Shown piece after piece: positions 32,031 through 42,984 of a stretch of 64,000 bases of DNA. The notes under the pieces were generated by a model, which was given only the letters and a program-made list of their open reading frames with translations, searched no databases and had not been told where the DNA came from. This stretch comes from Limnobaculum eriocheiris (GTDB lineage: Bacteria > Pseudomonadota > Gammaproteobacteria > Enterobacterales > Enterobacteriaceae), in contig NZ_JAJNAG010000008.1 of the NCBI RefSeq assembly GCF_021010575.1, positions 48,059 through 112,058 on the forward strand, in the 5' to 3' direction. A program made the translations under genes and the position numbers. How positions within the stretch are numbered: the first letter of the stretch is position 1; every line of letters starts with the position of its first letter.

Positions 32031-32065
32031 CCAACAGGATAAGCATAAAACGCATATCCTGTTGG
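32031..32065. repeat. Inverted repeat between smpB and caiD
   Basis: CCAACAGGATA and TATCCTGTTGG form an 11-bp perfect stem around a 13-base loop between convergent smpB and caiD. No T-run follows on either strand, so it is a weak or Rho-dependent terminator at best. It marks the left edge of the carnitine region. Confidence 0.6.
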
Positions 32066-32089
32066 TAAATCACTTTCTGACCTCTGGCT

Positions 32090-32875
32090 TTACTTCCCTT
32101 TCCATACCGGATCGCGTTTCTCCGCAAAGGCTTTTGGCCCTTCCAGCGCGTCTTCTGAATGAAGAACAGACGGGTAATTTTTTAGCTTACCACTACGAAT
32201 ATGGCGATAGCCCTCTTCCACCGACATTTCGCCGGTTTCGCGATAGATTTCCTTAATTGCCGCCACGGCCAATGGAGCACTGAGAGCCAGTTGATGCGCC
32301 AGTTCACGAGCGGCTTCCATTAACTGTCCGCTTTCCACCACCCGATTCACAATCCCCCAACGCAAAGCCTCTTCAGCATTCATCTGACGTCCGGTCATCA
32401 TCATTTCGTTAGCGATGGCTGGCGGCAGTATTTTCGGCAGGCGCAGCATACCGCCGCTGTCGGGTACGATACCCAGCTTAGTTTCCGGTACAGAGAAACT
32501 GGCGTTTTGAGAACAAACGATCATATCCGCTGCCAGCGCCAGTTCAAAACCGCCACCAAAAGCATAACCGTTTACGGCCGCAATCACCGGTTTATCCAGA
32601 TTGAAAAGCTCCGTCAGTCCGGCAAACCCGCCCGGGCCGAAATCGGCATCAGGGGCCTCCCCTTCTGCGGCGGCTTTTAAGTCCCAACCGGCAGAGAAGA
32701 AACGCTCTCCGGCACCGACAATAATTGCCACCCGTAACTCGGGATCGTCACGAAACTTAATAAATACGTCACCCATTTCAAAGCTGGTTTTAGCATCGAT
32801 GGCGTTGGCTTTGGGTCTGTCTAAAATAATCTCCAGAATGTGACCATTCCGGCTTACGTGTAACGATTCGCTCAT
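32090..32875 (-). CDS. caiD: Carnitinyl-CoA dehydratase
   Basis: CaiD is a crotonase-fold enzyme that interconverts L-carnitinyl-CoA and crotonobetainyl-CoA. I start at 32875 ([16 protein letters not shown]), which matches the E. coli start; the open frame extends 12 codons further. The product is 261 residues as in E. coli, with the oxyanion-hole segments [17 protein letters not shown] and [17 protein letters not shown] and the family ending RDPVWKGK. It is the last gene of the cai operon here: caiE, next in E. coli, is absent. Confidence 0.97.
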   Translation of the reverse strand: MSESLHVSRNGHILEIILDRPKANAIDAKTSFEMGDVFIKFRDDPELRVAIIVGAGERFFSAGWDLKAAAEGEAPDADFGPGGFAGLTELFNLDKPVIAAVNGYAFGGGFELALAADMIVCSQNASFSVPETKLGIVPDSGGMLRLPKILPPAIANEMMMTGRQMNAEEALRWGIVNRVVESGQLMEAARELAHQLALSAPLAVAAIKEIYRETGEMSVEEGYRHIRSGKLKNYPSVLHSEDALEGPKAFAEKRDPVWKGK

Positions 32876-33002
32876 ATTAATACTCCATTGACTGGCAATT
32901 AATAACCTCACTGAGCTGATAATGGAGCGCGGTAAACCACTACGGCATCAGGATAAATACTGATGTCGTATCAGCGCTCTGTTTATGATTTCTTCAACAA
33001 AC

Positions 33003-34562
33003 TCAGTGCAGACCTTTTTTAATAATTTTTCCCGAGCAGCTTCTTGGTAAGTTCTTCCTGATTTCCAGAAAGGATGGCACTTTAAATTTGGCCATATGGT
33101 TTTCGCAAAATGAGAAGAACTCCTCTTCGGTTATGGTTTCCCCTTCATTGAGCACCACAAAAGCTTTAATCGCCTCATCCCGAATCGAGTCCTTCAGGCC
33201 AATTACCGTGACATCCATGATTTTTGGGTGGGTAGAAATAATATTTTCCAGTTCGACACAGGAGATATTTTCACCACTGCGTTTTATCATGTTGCAGCTA
33301 CGTTCAACAAAGTAGAAGAAACCTTCGTTATCCACATAGCCGTAATCACCGGTGCGTAACCAGCCATCGGCACTCAGTGCTTTAGCGGTCTCTTCTGGCA
33401 TGCGGTAGTACTCTTTAAACAGGGTTTTGCCGGGGATGCCTTTAATACAAATTTCTCCGGTGACATTGGCTTCCAGCCTTGTACCATCCCGATCGCGAAT
33501 TTCTATTTCATAGCCAAATCCGGCGCGGCCAATCGATGGCCAACGACGTTTATCTCCGGGGCGATCGCCAATGGCACCGACAATGGTTTCGGTCATACCA
33601 TAAGAAGTGAATAACCGAACGCCAAAACGCTGCACAAAAGCATCTTTTTCCCGATCGGAGATATTGAGATAGAACAGCACTTCACGCAGGCAGTGCCGCT
33701 TTTCCCAAGGCATCTGTGGTTGCATCATCATGGTTTTGATCATCAGCGGTATGCATTCAGTCACCGTCGCCCGGTATTTACATACCTGTGACCAAAAAGT
33801 ACGCGCACTGAATTTCTCCAACAGCACAAAGGTCGCTCCGGCCGAAAAGGCCGCCATCGCCGCGGTACACTGGCAGTCGATATGAAAGGCAGGCATTGGT
33901 GTCAGATAAACATCATCCTGACGCAGGGCACACTGCCAGGAGGTATAATAACCAGCAAACCTCAGATTATAGTGAGTGATCACCACCCCCTTGGGGCGCG
34001 ATGTGGTGCCAGAGGTAAACAATATTTCCGCCGTATCTTCAACATCGAGATCTTCCCAATGCATCAAATGGAGAGGTTGCAGCCGTTTCAGATGATGAAA
34101 ATCCAGCACACCGGATAAAGGCCCATCTTCTACTACCGGATCGATCAACATCAGCCGCTGTATTGGTGCCAGCGCCTCTTGCTGAAGCGCCTGATACATA
34201 GCAAAAAACTCCCGACTGGTTACCACCATCGTAGCTTCGCACTGATTAATGATATAGGCGCTCTCATTTTTCAGCAGATTGGCGTTAACCGGCACCATTA
34301 CCGCGCCGATTTTCGCCAAACCAAACCAGCAAAAGAAAAACTCAGCACAATTATTGAGATGCAGGGCTATCCTGTTACCTTTAGCGACCCCCAGCGAATG
34401 AAAAAGATTAGCGGTACGATTAATCTCTTCATTCAATTCCCGGTAGCTATATTCCAACGCCAATCCCTGAAGATTCTCTACAATCAAGGCAGTTTTATCG
34501 CCGTGCAGTTCTGCAAGGTCGTCCCACATTTGACGTAAATCTTGTCTACCTACTATATCCAT
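33003..34562 (-). CDS. caiC: Carnitine/crotonobetaine-CoA ligase
   Basis: CaiC is an acyl-adenylate-forming ligase that primes the cycle by making the CoA esters of carnitine, crotonobetaine or gamma-butyrobetaine with ATP. I start at 34562 ([16 protein letters not shown]), with AGG upstream; five more codons are open. Conserved motifs are the AMP-binding loop [36 protein letters not shown] and the C-terminal lysine in [10 protein letters not shown]. It lies between caiB and caiD. Confidence 0.96.
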   Translation of the reverse strand: MDIVGRQDLRQMWDDLAELHGDKTALIVENLQGLALEYSYRELNEEINRTANLFHSLGVAKGNRIALHLNNCAEFFFCWFGLAKIGAVMVPVNANLLKNESAYIINQCEATMVVTSREFFAMYQALQQEALAPIQRLMLIDPVVEDGPLSGVLDFHHLKRLQPLHLMHWEDLDVEDTAEILFTSGTTSRPKGVVITHYNLRFAGYYTSWQCALRQDDVYLTPMPAFHIDCQCTAAMAAFSAGATFVLLEKFSARTFWSQVCKYRATVTECIPLMIKTMMMQPQMPWEKRHCLREVLFYLNISDREKDAFVQRFGVRLFTSYGMTETIVGAIGDRPGDKRRWPSIGRAGFGYEIEIRDRDGTRLEANVTGEICIKGIPGKTLFKEYYRMPEETAKALSADGWLRTGDYGYVDNEGFFYFVERSCNMIKRSGENISCVELENIISTHPKIMDVTVIGLKDSIRDEAIKAFVVLNEGETITEEEFFSFCENHMAKFKVPSFLEIRKNLPRSCSGKIIKKGLH

Positions 34563-34643
34563 TCCATACCTACCCAATATTGCTGCACGGTTGGCGGGGG
34601 TGCAATGACGGCAAAAATATTATTTAATCAATAACTAAAGCGG

Positions 34644-35861
34644 TTACCCCACCTTGGCCAGACCTTTAGTTACCAGTTGCTGAATGTCTGCCTCACTGTA
34701 GCCAACGTTGGCTAAAATGGCGGCAGTATCCATTCCCAGAGTTGGCATACCGCGCCAAATTTGCCCCGGATTATTCTTAAACTTAGGCATGACGTTTGGC
34801 CCTTTACAGTCCTGACCATCAATGGTTTGCCAGTGGGTAATAGACTCACGGGCAACATACTGCGGATTGCCTTCCAGCTCGGGAATGGTAAGTACTTTAG
34901 TCGATGCTATCTTCAGCTCGGCAAAACGGGCCAGCACCTGAGCAATCGGCCTTTCCGCCAGATACTCATCCAGTTTATCTTCAACAAACTGGCCTTTGGG
35001 GCACTCAATACGATGTATCAATTGAGTATCTTCCGGAATTTCAGTTGTTCCCCACAGGTAATCGATACCCATATCCTTAAACATTTCCTGAATCTGATTT
35101 ACCCCCACCAGCTCCATAACAATGTAGCCATCCTGACATTTATACAGACCACAGCCGGTATAATACGGATCTTTACCTTTGGTCATACGCGGGCAGATTT
35201 CACCGCCGTTAAAGTAGTCCATCATGAAGTACTGACCCATACGCAACATTACTTCATACATTGCCACGTCGATACTTTCACCCACACCGGTCTCGCGCAC
35301 CTTATGCAATGCCGCCAATGTTGCCGTGGTTACCGTCATACCGGAGAAATAGTCCGCCGTATAAGGGAAAGCTGGCATCGGTTGATCTTTATCACCATTT
35401 TGAATCAGATAGCCGCTAAAAGCCTGTGCAATGGTGTTATAAGCAGCAAGATTGGTGTATTCCGGGGTACCGTACTGACCAAAACCAGAGAGGTGAGCAA
35501 TCACCAGCTTTTCATTGTGTTCCCACAGCACTTCATCCGTAATGCCGCGACGGGCAAAAGCGGGCCCTTTACTGGCTTCAATAAAAATATCGGTGGTTTC
35601 AATAAGTTTCAGAAAAGCTTCCCGCCCTTCATCTTTAAAGATATTCAGCGACAGCGCATGCAGGTTACGCCTTGAGAGCTGAGGGTAATTAGGTTGAATA
35701 CGAATGGTATCGCCGTAAGTGACGTTTTCGATCCAGATAACTTCAGCCCCCCACTCGGCAAACATTTGTCCGGCAAAGGGACCGGCGATCTCAATTCCGG
35801 AAAAAACTACCCGTAAACCGGAAAGTGGACCGAATGTGGGCATGGATAACCGTTCAGACAT
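34644..35861 (-). CDS. caiB: L-carnitine CoA-transferase
   Basis: CaiB is a family III CoA-transferase that moves CoA between gamma-butyrobetainyl-CoA and carnitine. I start at 35861 ([16 protein letters not shown]), with AAGG upstream; the frame is open eight codons further. The 405-residue product keeps the family core [29 protein letters not shown] and the catalytic Asp in the [13 protein letters not shown] region (E. coli Asp169). Confidence 0.97.
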   Translation of the reverse strand: MSERLSMPTFGPLSGLRVVFSGIEIAGPFAGQMFAEWGAEVIWIENVTYGDTIRIQPNYPQLSRRNLHALSLNIFKDEGREAFLKLIETTDIFIEASKGPAFARRGITDEVLWEHNEKLVIAHLSGFGQYGTPEYTNLAAYNTIAQAFSGYLIQNGDKDQPMPAFPYTADYFSGMTVTTATLAALHKVRETGVGESIDVAMYEVMLRMGQYFMMDYFNGGEICPRMTKGKDPYYTGCGLYKCQDGYIVMELVGVNQIQEMFKDMGIDYLWGTTEIPEDTQLIHRIECPKGQFVEDKLDEYLAERPIAQVLARFAELKIASTKVLTIPELEGNPQYVARESITHWQTIDGQDCKGPNVMPKFKNNPGQIWRGMPTLGMDTAAILANVGYSEADIQQLVTKGLAKVG

Positions 35862-35947
35862 AATTATTAGCCTTTTGTATAGCACCAGTTCAGGAATACT
35901 TCAGGTCAAGATGCCACCAAAGCATTCCCGTTGTCTGGTGAGAGTGA

Positions 35948-37090
35948 TTAACGATACTTTTTCAGTTCAGCACGACCCAGAGTCAGAATCTGCATTTCAT
36001 CAGAACCACCGGAAATACGGTCAACCCGCAGATCACGCCAGAAACGCGTTACCCGATGGTCTCCGGCAATACCAATCCCCCCCAGTACCTGCATGGCGGA
36101 ATCCACCACATCAAAAGCAGCATTAGCACAATAGAATTTACACATTGCCGCATCACCAGAGGTCATCAGGCCGTTATCACTTTTCCAGGCTGATTCAAAC
36201 AGCATGTTTTTCATGGCGTTCAGTTTGATTGCCATATGGGCGAACTTTTCCTGAATCAGTTGAAAGCGACCAATGGTTTCACCAAACTGTACCCGCTGGT
36301 TAGCGTACTTAGCCGCATCTTCATAGGCGCAGTAAGCAGTACCGTAGTTGGTTAAAGCCACAATAAAACGTTCATGGTCGAACTCTTCCTTCACCCGGTT
36401 AAAACCATTGCCTTCACGGCCAAACATATCCTTCTCTTCCAGCTCAACGTTATCGAATACGATTTCGCAGCAGCTATCCATTCTCAGCCCCAGCTTTTCC
36501 AGCTTGGAAGCTTTAACGCCCGGCTTGCTCATATCAACAAACCATTCGGAGTAAATTGGTTTATCCGGTGAGGCCGCATCCCGAGCCATTACCACAATAT
36601 AAGGGGTGTAGGCGCTACTGGTGATAAAGCACTTGCTACCGTTGAGGTACACTTTGCCATTCTTGCGGGTGTAGTTCGTTTGCAGGCTGCCTACGTCAGA
36701 ACCGGCTCCCGGCTCGGTAATGGCTGAGTTCCACATTTGTTTACCGGTACCCTGAAACGCCATAATCTTATCGATTTGTTCCTGGGTACCTTCACGCAGA
36801 ACGGTATTAAAGCCACCCGGCAATTGATACAGAACATAAGTCGGTGCACCTAAGCGCCCTAACTCAGCCCAAACCGCCGCCAGCGTAACAAAACCCGCAT
36901 CCAAACCACCGTGTTCTTCCGACAGCAGCAGGCTATCAAGCCCCATTTCTGCCAACGCTCTGACAAAACGTTCAGGATATTCACTGTTACGGTCGCATTC
37001 GGCAAAGTAGGCTTCCCAGTTTTCCTGCGCCATCAAATCTCGAATACCGGCAACAAACAGTTCCTGTTCATCGGTCAATGTAAAATCCAT
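35948..37090 (-). CDS. caiA: Crotonobetainyl-CoA reductase
   Basis: CaiA is an acyl-CoA dehydrogenase-family flavoprotein that reduces crotonobetainyl-CoA to gamma-butyrobetainyl-CoA, with electrons thought to come from FixABCX. The 380-residue protein has the FAD-binding segments [14 protein letters not shown] and [10 protein letters not shown] and the C-terminal [22 protein letters not shown]. It is second in the caiTABCD operon, 34 bp after caiT. Confidence 0.97.
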   Translation of the reverse strand: MDFTLTDEQELFVAGIRDLMAQENWEAYFAECDRNSEYPERFVRALAEMGLDSLLLSEEHGGLDAGFVTLAAVWAELGRLGAPTYVLYQLPGGFNTVLREGTQEQIDKIMAFQGTGKQMWNSAITEPGAGSDVGSLQTNYTRKNGKVYLNGSKCFITSSAYTPYIVVMARDAASPDKPIYSEWFVDMSKPGVKASKLEKLGLRMDSCCEIVFDNVELEEKDMFGREGNGFNRVKEEFDHERFIVALTNYGTAYCAYEDAAKYANQRVQFGETIGRFQLIQEKFAHMAIKLNAMKNMLFESAWKSDNGLMTSGDAAMCKFYCANAAFDVVDSAMQVLGGIGIAGDHRVTRFWRDLRVDRISGGSDEMQILTLGRAELKKYR

Positions 37091-37124
37091 AGGTAAGGCC
37101 TCTTCTGTTTTCTGTGTTAAAAGA

Positions 37125-38654
37125 TCAGTATTTCCAGTGAGTCGCTTTGGCGTCTTTCAGGAAAGAGATGGTTATCATTATGTTGACGAAGAACAGGGGA
37201 CATCCTCCGGCAATAATCGCTGTCTGAATCGGCTTAAGGCCACCTAATGCCAGCAGGATGATGCCGATAATGCCAACCAGCACCGACCAGCCCACGCGCA
37301 CCCAAACCGGTGGCTCATCGTAGCCATTGGCTTCTTTACAGGTCGACATGGCCAGCGTGTATGAACAGGCGTTAATCAGGGTTACCGTGGCGATAAAGCA
37401 GAGAATAAAGAAGGCCCACATGGTGACTGTGCTTAACGGCAATGCAGCCCAGGTTTGAATAATGGCCCTTGCTACACCGTGCTGTTCGATGATTTGTGGA
37501 ATATTGATGATTTGATTATTAATCAGAGACAGGGTGTTACTACCCAGAATGGTCCACAGCAGCCAGGTTGATGCCGTCAGGCCGCCAACCATTCCCAGGC
37601 ACAGTTGACGTACACTACGTCCTTTAGATATACGCGCCAGGAAGATACACATCTGGATGCCGTAAACAATCCACCACGCCCAGTAGAATACCGTCCAGCC
37701 CTGCGGGAACCCACTTTTGCTAATGGCATCAGTATAAAACAGCATGCGGCCAACGTTCATCAGCAGCACCCCAACCGAATCGGTGAAATAGTTCACCGTA
37801 AAGCTGGTTGCACCAATGATAAATACCCAGGCCAGAATGATAATGCTCAGATAGTTGCGCACATCGCTGGCAATCTTGATCCCTTTCTGCAGACCAAACG
37901 CAACGCAAACGGCGTTAAATATAATCCAGCAGCCAATGATTAACGCATCCAGTTCCAGCGTATGCGGAATACCAAACAGATACTGAATACATTCGGTTAC
38001 CAGCGGTGTTGCCAGGCCGAGGCTGGTACCCATCGCCAGAATCAGCGCCACTAAGTAAAGGTTATCCACCATGGTACCGATAAACCCTTTACAGCGTTTT
38101 TCTCCCAGCAGCGGTACTAAGGTGCCGCTTGGGCGCATCACATTGATTTTTCGTACAAACATGAAATAGCCAAACGCCACCGCCAGGAAGCTATAAGTTG
38201 CCCACGGCAACGGCCCCCAGTGGAACAGGCTATAAGCCAGACCTAACTCTTTAGCCGGAGTAGAGAACGGTTCCAGACCAAACGGCGGGGAGGATACGTA
38301 GTAATAAATCTCAATAGAACCCCAGAACAGTACCGCGGCAGAGGTGCAGGAAGCGAACATCATAAAAATCCAGCTCAACGTACTAAATTCCGGTTTTTCA
38401 TCCCCTAAAGTGCGATGAGCGAATGGCCCAAAAATCAGCCAGAACCAACCGCCAAACATCACTACCATGTACCATTCAAACGCCCATCCCCATTCATAGG
38501 TGATGTAATTAAATACCGAATTAATAACTGCGTTTGACGCTTCCAGATCGCGAACCGTCAGATAGCAAAGTATGGCTACAATAATCAGTGAAGGAAAAAA
38601 GACTTTTGGTTCTATTCCCGTTTTCTTTTTACCTGCTTCATTTTCAGTTTTCAT
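37125..38654 (-). CDS. caiT: L-carnitine/gamma-butyrobetaine antiporter CaiT
   Basis: CaiT is a sodium-independent BCCT-family antiporter in the inner membrane. The start I choose (ATG 38654, [20 protein letters not shown]) fits E. coli CaiT; the frame is open to a GTG at 38687. The 509-residue product has 12 predicted membrane segments and the substrate-binding tryptophan region ([17 protein letters not shown], near residue 320). The strong AGGAG upstream fits a six-codon out-of-frame mini-ORF (ATG 38672) that overlaps the CaiT start, so translation may be coupled. Confidence 0.96.
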   Translation of the reverse strand: MKTENEAGKKKTGIEPKVFFPSLIIVAILCYLTVRDLEASNAVINSVFNYITYEWGWAFEWYMVVMFGGWFWLIFGPFAHRTLGDEKPEFSTLSWIFMMFASCTSAAVLFWGSIEIYYYVSSPPFGLEPFSTPAKELGLAYSLFHWGPLPWATYSFLAVAFGYFMFVRKINVMRPSGTLVPLLGEKRCKGFIGTMVDNLYLVALILAMGTSLGLATPLVTECIQYLFGIPHTLELDALIIGCWIIFNAVCVAFGLQKGIKIASDVRNYLSIIILAWVFIIGATSFTVNYFTDSVGVLLMNVGRMLFYTDAISKSGFPQGWTVFYWAWWIVYGIQMCIFLARISKGRSVRQLCLGMVGGLTASTWLLWTILGSNTLSLINNQIINIPQIIEQHGVARAIIQTWAALPLSTVTMWAFFILCFIATVTLINACSYTLAMSTCKEANGYDEPPVWVRVGWSVLVGIIGIILLALGGLKPIQTAIIAGGCPLFFVNIMITISFLKDAKATHWKY

Positions 38655-38912
38655 TTTTGTATCTGCCCCATAAAATATTCTCCTCACAATGGCAATATTG
38701 AGAGCTATGTTTCTAAACAGAAACTATCCATGTCACCGTAAACAGGTGAACACACCCTGAAAGAAAATTATCTTTTTATTTAAACTTCAGAATTAAGAAA
38801 CCAAATTACAACACATTTAATATATAAACATAATTCAGAGCATATTCCTTAATGTAAAAAACCCAGCTAATTAATATGAGGTTTATAATGAAATTTGAGC
38901 CGTGAATAATCC

Positions 38913-38926
38913 GTGATCTTAATCAA
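38913..38926. promoter_or_regulatory. FNR-like site in the cai-fix region
   Basis: GTGATCTTAATCAA matches the FNR consensus TTGAT-N4-ATCAA with one mismatch at the first base. E. coli cai and fix genes are induced without oxygen through FNR, so a role here is plausible. Confidence 0.6.
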
Positions 38927-38979
38927 GTTATGTCCCTGATCTCGCCGTGCTCTGGATGAGTCAAAGCAATACCACTCTA

Positions 38980-39019
38980 TTTAAAATCAATAAATATCAT
39001 TTAAAATCAATAAAATAAA
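38980..39019. repeat. Tandem 20-bp repeat in the cai-fix region
   Basis: ATTTAAAATCAATAAA occurs twice at exactly 20-bp spacing (38980 and 39000). Two-turn spacing could place two protein-binding sites on the same face of the helix. The function is unknown; an activator such as CaiF is one possibility. Confidence 0.6.
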
Positions 39020-39332
39020 AAACAAATCATCTACTAAAAAAGAGTTAGCCACAGAGATGACACTTTCAATATTGGTGATCTACGTATTATTTTGACCAGA
39101 TGAATCATGGTATTTCTATTGCTATCAGGATAATTTGATGTTGAGGAATGGATAAATAGAATATTAATTAATCATATTAAATCAGGTGAACTATTTTACC
39201 GTTAATAACCACACAAATTTTTAAACGGCCGCTAACATGCCGTTATATTATATTTTCCTTAAATTGTATTTAGTTTCTAATTTTGGAAATACTTCACAAT
39301 ATTGAAAATTATATTGTCTAATCGGAGAAGTG

Positions 39333-40106
39333 ATGAAAATAATTGCATGCTATAAACTCATTCCCGAGGAGCAGGATATTACCGTTAACGGTGATGGCAC
39401 ACTGAACCTCAGTAAAACAGATGCAAAAATCAGCCAATTCGACCTTAACGCCATTGAAGCTGCCTGTGCACTAAAGCAGCAAAATGGCGATATTCATATT
39501 GTTGCCATGAGCACCGGTGGTGAAGCGCTGGCAAACCCTAAAAGGCGTAAAGACGTACTATCACGCGGCCCGGATGAGCTGATTGTTGTCTCTGAACCGG
39601 GGCTGGAGAATGCACTTCCTCATCAAACGGCGGCCATTCTGGCTGCGGCAGCGCAAAAATCTGGCTTTGATCTGATCCTGTGCGGTGATGGCTCTGCCGA
39701 CCTTTATGCCCAGCAGGTTGGCCTGTTACTGGGTGAAGCACTGGGCGTTAGCGCCATTAATGGCGTTAGCCGCATTATCAGCCTTTCCGATACACAAATT
39801 CAGGTGGAGCGCACTCTGGAAGATGAAGTGGAAACCTTAACCCTTAATCTGCCTGCGGTGGTTGCCGTCTCTACCGATATTAACGCTCCACAAATTCCTT
39901 CCATGAAGGCTATTCTTGGCGCGGCTAAAAAACCGGTACAGGCATGGCAATCGGCAGATTTAGGGCTGAATAATGTAGGTTCTTACACCACCTTACTCAG
40001 CGTACTGGCTCCTCAACAGAAAGCGCGTGCCCGCGTGATCATTGAAGGCGATGGCGAAGATCAAATCGCCGAATTTGCAGAACACCTGCGTAAAGTAATC
40101 GGTTAA
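39333..40106 (+). CDS. fixA: Electron transfer flavoprotein subunit FixA
   Basis: FixA is the ETF beta-type subunit that pairs with FixB to bring electrons to crotonobetainyl-CoA reduction. The start is ATG 39333, with GGAG upstream; the GTG at 39330 is directly before it. The 257-residue product shows the family segments [18 protein letters not shown] and [17 protein letters not shown]. First gene of fixABCX, divergent from cai. Confidence 0.96.
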   Translation: MKIIACYKLIPEEQDITVNGDGTLNLSKTDAKISQFDLNAIEAACALKQQNGDIHIVAMSTGGEALANPKRRKDVLSRGPDELIVVSEPGLENALPHQTAAILAAAAQKSGFDLILCGDGSADLYAQQVGLLLGEALGVSAINGVSRIISLSDTQIQVERTLEDEVETLTLNLPAVVAVSTDINAPQIPSMKAILGAAKKPVQAWQSADLGLNNVGSYTTLLSVLAPQQKARARVIIEGDGEDQIAEFAEHLRKVIG

Positions 40107-40118
40107 TGAGGGGATGAC

Positions 40119-41060
40119 ATGAGCAAATTTTCAACTGTTTGGGTATTTAGCGATGCGACATCCCGCCTGCCGGAACTGATGGGTGCCGCCCGCCAGCTTG
40201 GTGAAGATATCCGTGTGATTGTTCAGGGTAGCGAGCAGTCGGCTCAGGCTTTCCGCCTTGGAGCCGCCGCCGCTTATGATGTAGGAACCATCCCTGCCGC
40301 TCGTATTATCGAGGATTATGCGGACACGCTGGTACATACCATTAAGAATCACGGCCCCAGCGCTCTGGTGCTGTTACCCGCCACCCGACGCTGCAAAGCG
40401 CTGGCGGCACGACTGGGTGCCCGCCTTGCGGCCGGTGTGGTCAATGATGCCAATGAACTGGTTTTACAAGATGGGCACTTAGTGGCAACCCACATGGTGT
40501 ATGGCGGACTGGCATTCGGTAAAGAGCAAGTTACTACGCCTTATGCGGTAACCACACTGAACAGCGGTGTATTTGAAGCCGCGCAGGAAGACGCGACCCG
40601 CAATGGAAGCGCTACTCCGCTGGAGTTCATTGCACCAAAAAACCCCATTGTTTGTGTATCCCGTAAGGTTAAACAAAATAACAGCGTTGACCTGGGTAAA
40701 GCACGACTGGTGGTTAGCGTGGGCCGTGGTATCGGTAATCAGGTGAATATCTCCATTGCCGAAGCCCTCAGCAATGCAATAGGCGCCGAACTGGGCTGTT
40801 CGCGTCCGGTGGCGGAAAACGAAAAGTGGATGGAGCGGGAGCGCTATGTGGGTATCTCCGGCATTATGATCAAGCCAGAGCTCTATCTGGCGCTGGGCAT
40901 CTCCGGTCAAATCCAGCACATGGTTGGTGCTAATGGCGCTCAAATCATCATGGCAATCAACAAAGATAAAAACGCACCGATATTCCAGTATGCCGATTAT
41001 GGACTGGTTGGCGATCTGATGAAGATCGTTCCTGCGCTAACTGAGGCGTTAAAACGTTAA
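40119..41060 (+). CDS. fixB: Electron transfer flavoprotein subunit FixB
   Basis: FixB is the ETF alpha-type subunit, with the FAD-binding C-terminal half ([48 protein letters not shown]). The 313-residue product matches E. coli FixB. It starts 12 bp after fixA and forms the FixAB heterodimer. Confidence 0.97.
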   Translation: MSKFSTVWVFSDATSRLPELMGAARQLGEDIRVIVQGSEQSAQAFRLGAAAAYDVGTIPAARIIEDYADTLVHTIKNHGPSALVLLPATRRCKALAARLGARLAAGVVNDANELVLQDGHLVATHMVYGGLAFGKEQVTTPYAVTTLNSGVFEAAQEDATRNGSATPLEFIAPKNPIVCVSRKVKQNNSVDLGKARLVVSVGRGIGNQVNISIAEALSNAIGAELGCSRPVAENEKWMERERYVGISGIMIKPELYLALGISGQIQHMVGANGAQIIMAINKDKNAPIFQYADYGLVGDLMKIVPALTEALKR

Positions 41061-41115
41061 CGAAACGGCGCAGCCCTTCCGCGCTGCGCCCTTTTATCGT
41101 CTACCTGGAGACATT

Positions 41116-42405
41116 ATGTCCGAAGATATCTTTGATACCATTATTGTAGGTGCAGGGTTGGCTGGCTGCGTTTGTGCTCTGGTGCTGGCACGCGAAGGTG
41201 CTAACGTATTAGTTATTGAGCGTGGCAATTATGCCGGTGCCAAAAACGTTACCGGCGGTCGGCTGTATACCCATAGCCTGGAGCGCATTATTCCCGGCTT
41301 TGCCGAACAGGCTCCCGTTGAGCGTCGCATTACCCATGAGAAGATCTCATTTCTTACCGACGACAGTGCCGTAACCCTTGATTACCACCGTTCCGGTGAT
41401 GCCACCCCGTTAAAAGACTCCTACTCCATACTGCGTGCTCAATTTGATCCCTGGCTAATGGCTCAGGCTGAAGAAGCCGGTGCACAGTTCATCTGTGGTA
41501 TCCGCGTCGATAAACTGGTTCAGCGTGACGGTAAAGTTATTGGCGTTGAAGCAGATGGCGACGTGCTGGAAGCCCATACCGTCATTCTGGCTGAAGGGGT
41601 TAACGCTATTTTGGCCGAACAAATCGGGATGGCGAAGCCGGTATCTCCTGCTTCCGTTGCCATAGGTGTTAAAGAGCTGATTGAACTACCGCAGGATCTG
41701 TTAGAAGCACGCTTTAGTTTAGAAAGTAATCAGGGTGCCGCCTGGCTGTTTGCCGGTACCCCTTCCGATGGTCAAATGGGTGGCGGTTTTCTGTATACCA
41801 ACCGCAATACTCTCTCTCTGGGGCTGGTATATGGTTTGCTCCACATTGAACAGGCAAATAAATCCGTACCGCAAATGCTGGAAGATTTTAAACATCATCC
41901 GGCGGTACGACCGCTCATTGCCGGTGGCAAAACCATTGAATATGCCGCCCATGTAGTACCAGAAGCCGGTATCAATATGATGCCAAAACTGATTGGTGAT
42001 GGCGTTCTGATCGCCGGTGATACTGCCGGAATGTGCCTCAACCTTGGCTTTACCATTCGCGGTATGGATTTGGCCATTGCCTCCGGCGAAGCCGCAGCCC
42101 GTGCGGTACTGGATGCCAAAGCCAAAAACGACTTCAGTGCTCAGGGTTTAAGCAGCTATACCCAACATCTGGAAAACCTGTCGGTCATGCAGGATCTACG
42201 CCACTACCGCAAAGTGCCAGCCATGATGGATAACCCACGTATGTTCACCCAGTACCCGCAAATGGCCGCCAACATTATGGCGGATCTGTTCACCATTGAC
42301 GGACAGCCTCCGCAACCGTTACGCAAAAAAATCATGCGTCATGGAAAACAGGTCGGCTATCTGAATCTGCTTAAGGACGGAATTAAAGGAGTAACTGCGC
42401 TATGA
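41116..42405 (+). CDS. fixC: Flavoprotein FixC (ETF:quinone oxidoreductase-like)
   Basis: FixC is a FAD-dependent oxidoreductase of the ETF-QO/FixC family and with FixX forms the membrane-linked partner of FixAB. The 429-residue protein has an N-terminal dinucleotide-binding motif (VGAGLAGCVCALVLAREGANVLVIERG), and the second FAD motif GDGVLIAGDTAGMCLNLGFTIRGMD. Its stop overlaps the fixX start in an ATGA. Confidence 0.97.
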   Translation: MSEDIFDTIIVGAGLAGCVCALVLAREGANVLVIERGNYAGAKNVTGGRLYTHSLERIIPGFAEQAPVERRITHEKISFLTDDSAVTLDYHRSGDATPLKDSYSILRAQFDPWLMAQAEEAGAQFICGIRVDKLVQRDGKVIGVEADGDVLEAHTVILAEGVNAILAEQIGMAKPVSPASVAIGVKELIELPQDLLEARFSLESNQGAAWLFAGTPSDGQMGGGFLYTNRNTLSLGLVYGLLHIEQANKSVPQMLEDFKHHPAVRPLIAGGKTIEYAAHVVPEAGINMMPKLIGDGVLIAGDTAGMCLNLGFTIRGMDLAIASGEAAARAVLDAKAKNDFSAQGLSSYTQHLENLSVMQDLRHYRKVPAMMDNPRMFTQYPQMAANIMADLFTIDGQPPQPLRKKIMRHGKQVGYLNLLKDGIKGVTAL

Positions 42406-42689
42406 GTGAACCAGTCAATATTGACGTGAAACTGGGTATTAATAAGTTTCATGTGGATGAGGGGCATCCCCATATCATTATTCGCGAACATCCCGATATG
42501 GCGGCATTTCGTACTCTGACGCTTGCCTGCCCGGCAGGGCTGTATAAGCAACTGGAAGATGGCTCTATTCGTTTTGACTATGCCGGTTGTCTGGAATGCG
42601 GAACCTGTCGCATTCTATGTCGCCATTCCGTTTTGGAAGAGTGGACCTACCCGCGCGGTACCTTTGGGGTTGAATATCGTTACGGTTAA
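42402..42689 (+). CDS. fixX: Ferredoxin-like protein FixX
   Basis: FixX is a small ferredoxin that works with FixC. The 95-residue protein has a cysteine set CPAG plus CLECGTCRILC, the pattern of ETF-QO-type iron-sulfur domains, and the ending YPRGTFGVEYRYG. It overlaps fixC by 4 bp and is followed by a hairpin. Confidence 0.96.
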   Translation: MSEPVNIDVKLGINKFHVDEGHPHIIIREHPDMAAFRTLTLACPAGLYKQLEDGSIRFDYAGCLECGTCRILCRHSVLEEWTYPRGTFGVEYRYG

Positions 42690-42696
42690 GGCCAAT

Positions 42697-42725
42697 GCGG
42701 AAATAGATACTCCATCTATTTCCGC
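42697..42725 (+). terminator. Hairpin after fixX
   Basis: GCGGAAATAGAT pairs perfectly with ATCTATTTCCGC across a five-base loop, 7 bp after the fixX stop. The tail TCCTTAAAC is only moderately T-rich, so it may be a partial terminator or a stabilising 3' hairpin. Confidence 0.6.
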
Positions 42726-42778
42726 TCCTTAAACATAAGGGATGAATAACGCTAGGTTTTGATGAGTTTCAGAGGAGA

Positions 42779-42899
42779 TTCTGGCCGTAAAAGCATTCTG
42801 CTTCAATCAACGTACTGCCAGGTCGGAAGACCATTTGTACTTAACACCGGAGAGCATTGGCCTACGCCAGATCGCCCCAGCGCCCGACTCTCCCAACGA
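42779..42899 (+). repeat. Third, degenerate copy of the relA-mazG repeat unit
   Basis: The stretch opens with TTCTGGCCGTAAAA (left unit at relA: TTCCGGTCGTAAAA), continues with GGTCGGAAGACCA about 27 bp later (GACCGGAAGACCA at 3358-3370), and ends with TTGGCCTACGCCAGATCGC followed by CTCTCCCAACG (TTGGCTCACGCCAGGTCGC followed by CCCTCCC in the left unit). The middle hairpin part of the relA unit is missing. The order of all blocks is the same, which makes chance similarity unlikely. It lies in the 295-bp gap between fixX and yaaU. Confidence 0.75.
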
Positions 42900-42984
42900 T
42901 TAGCATCTTAAGGCATCATCAATCTCAATAGCCTTTTAGTTATCAGTACATACTAAAACGCATAACAAAATGGCCTGATATTTT

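Larger units (their letters stand above)
38655..39332. promoter_or_regulatory. Divergent cai-fix regulatory region
   Basis: This 678-bp gap separates the starts of the cai and fix operons. It is very AT-rich and holds an FNR-like site (38913-38926), a tandem 20-bp repeat (38980-39019) and an inverted repeat (TGTCACC/GGTGAACA near 38730-38751). In E. coli this region is controlled by CaiF, CRP and FNR. I could not assign CaiF or CRP sites with confidence. Confidence 0.65.

Noticed and set aside
34761-35675. 304-codon ORF antisense to caiB
   Set aside because: caiB is intact and strongly conserved over the same bases; the antisense frame has no recognised family, no fitting ribosome-binding site and is a codon-structure shadow.
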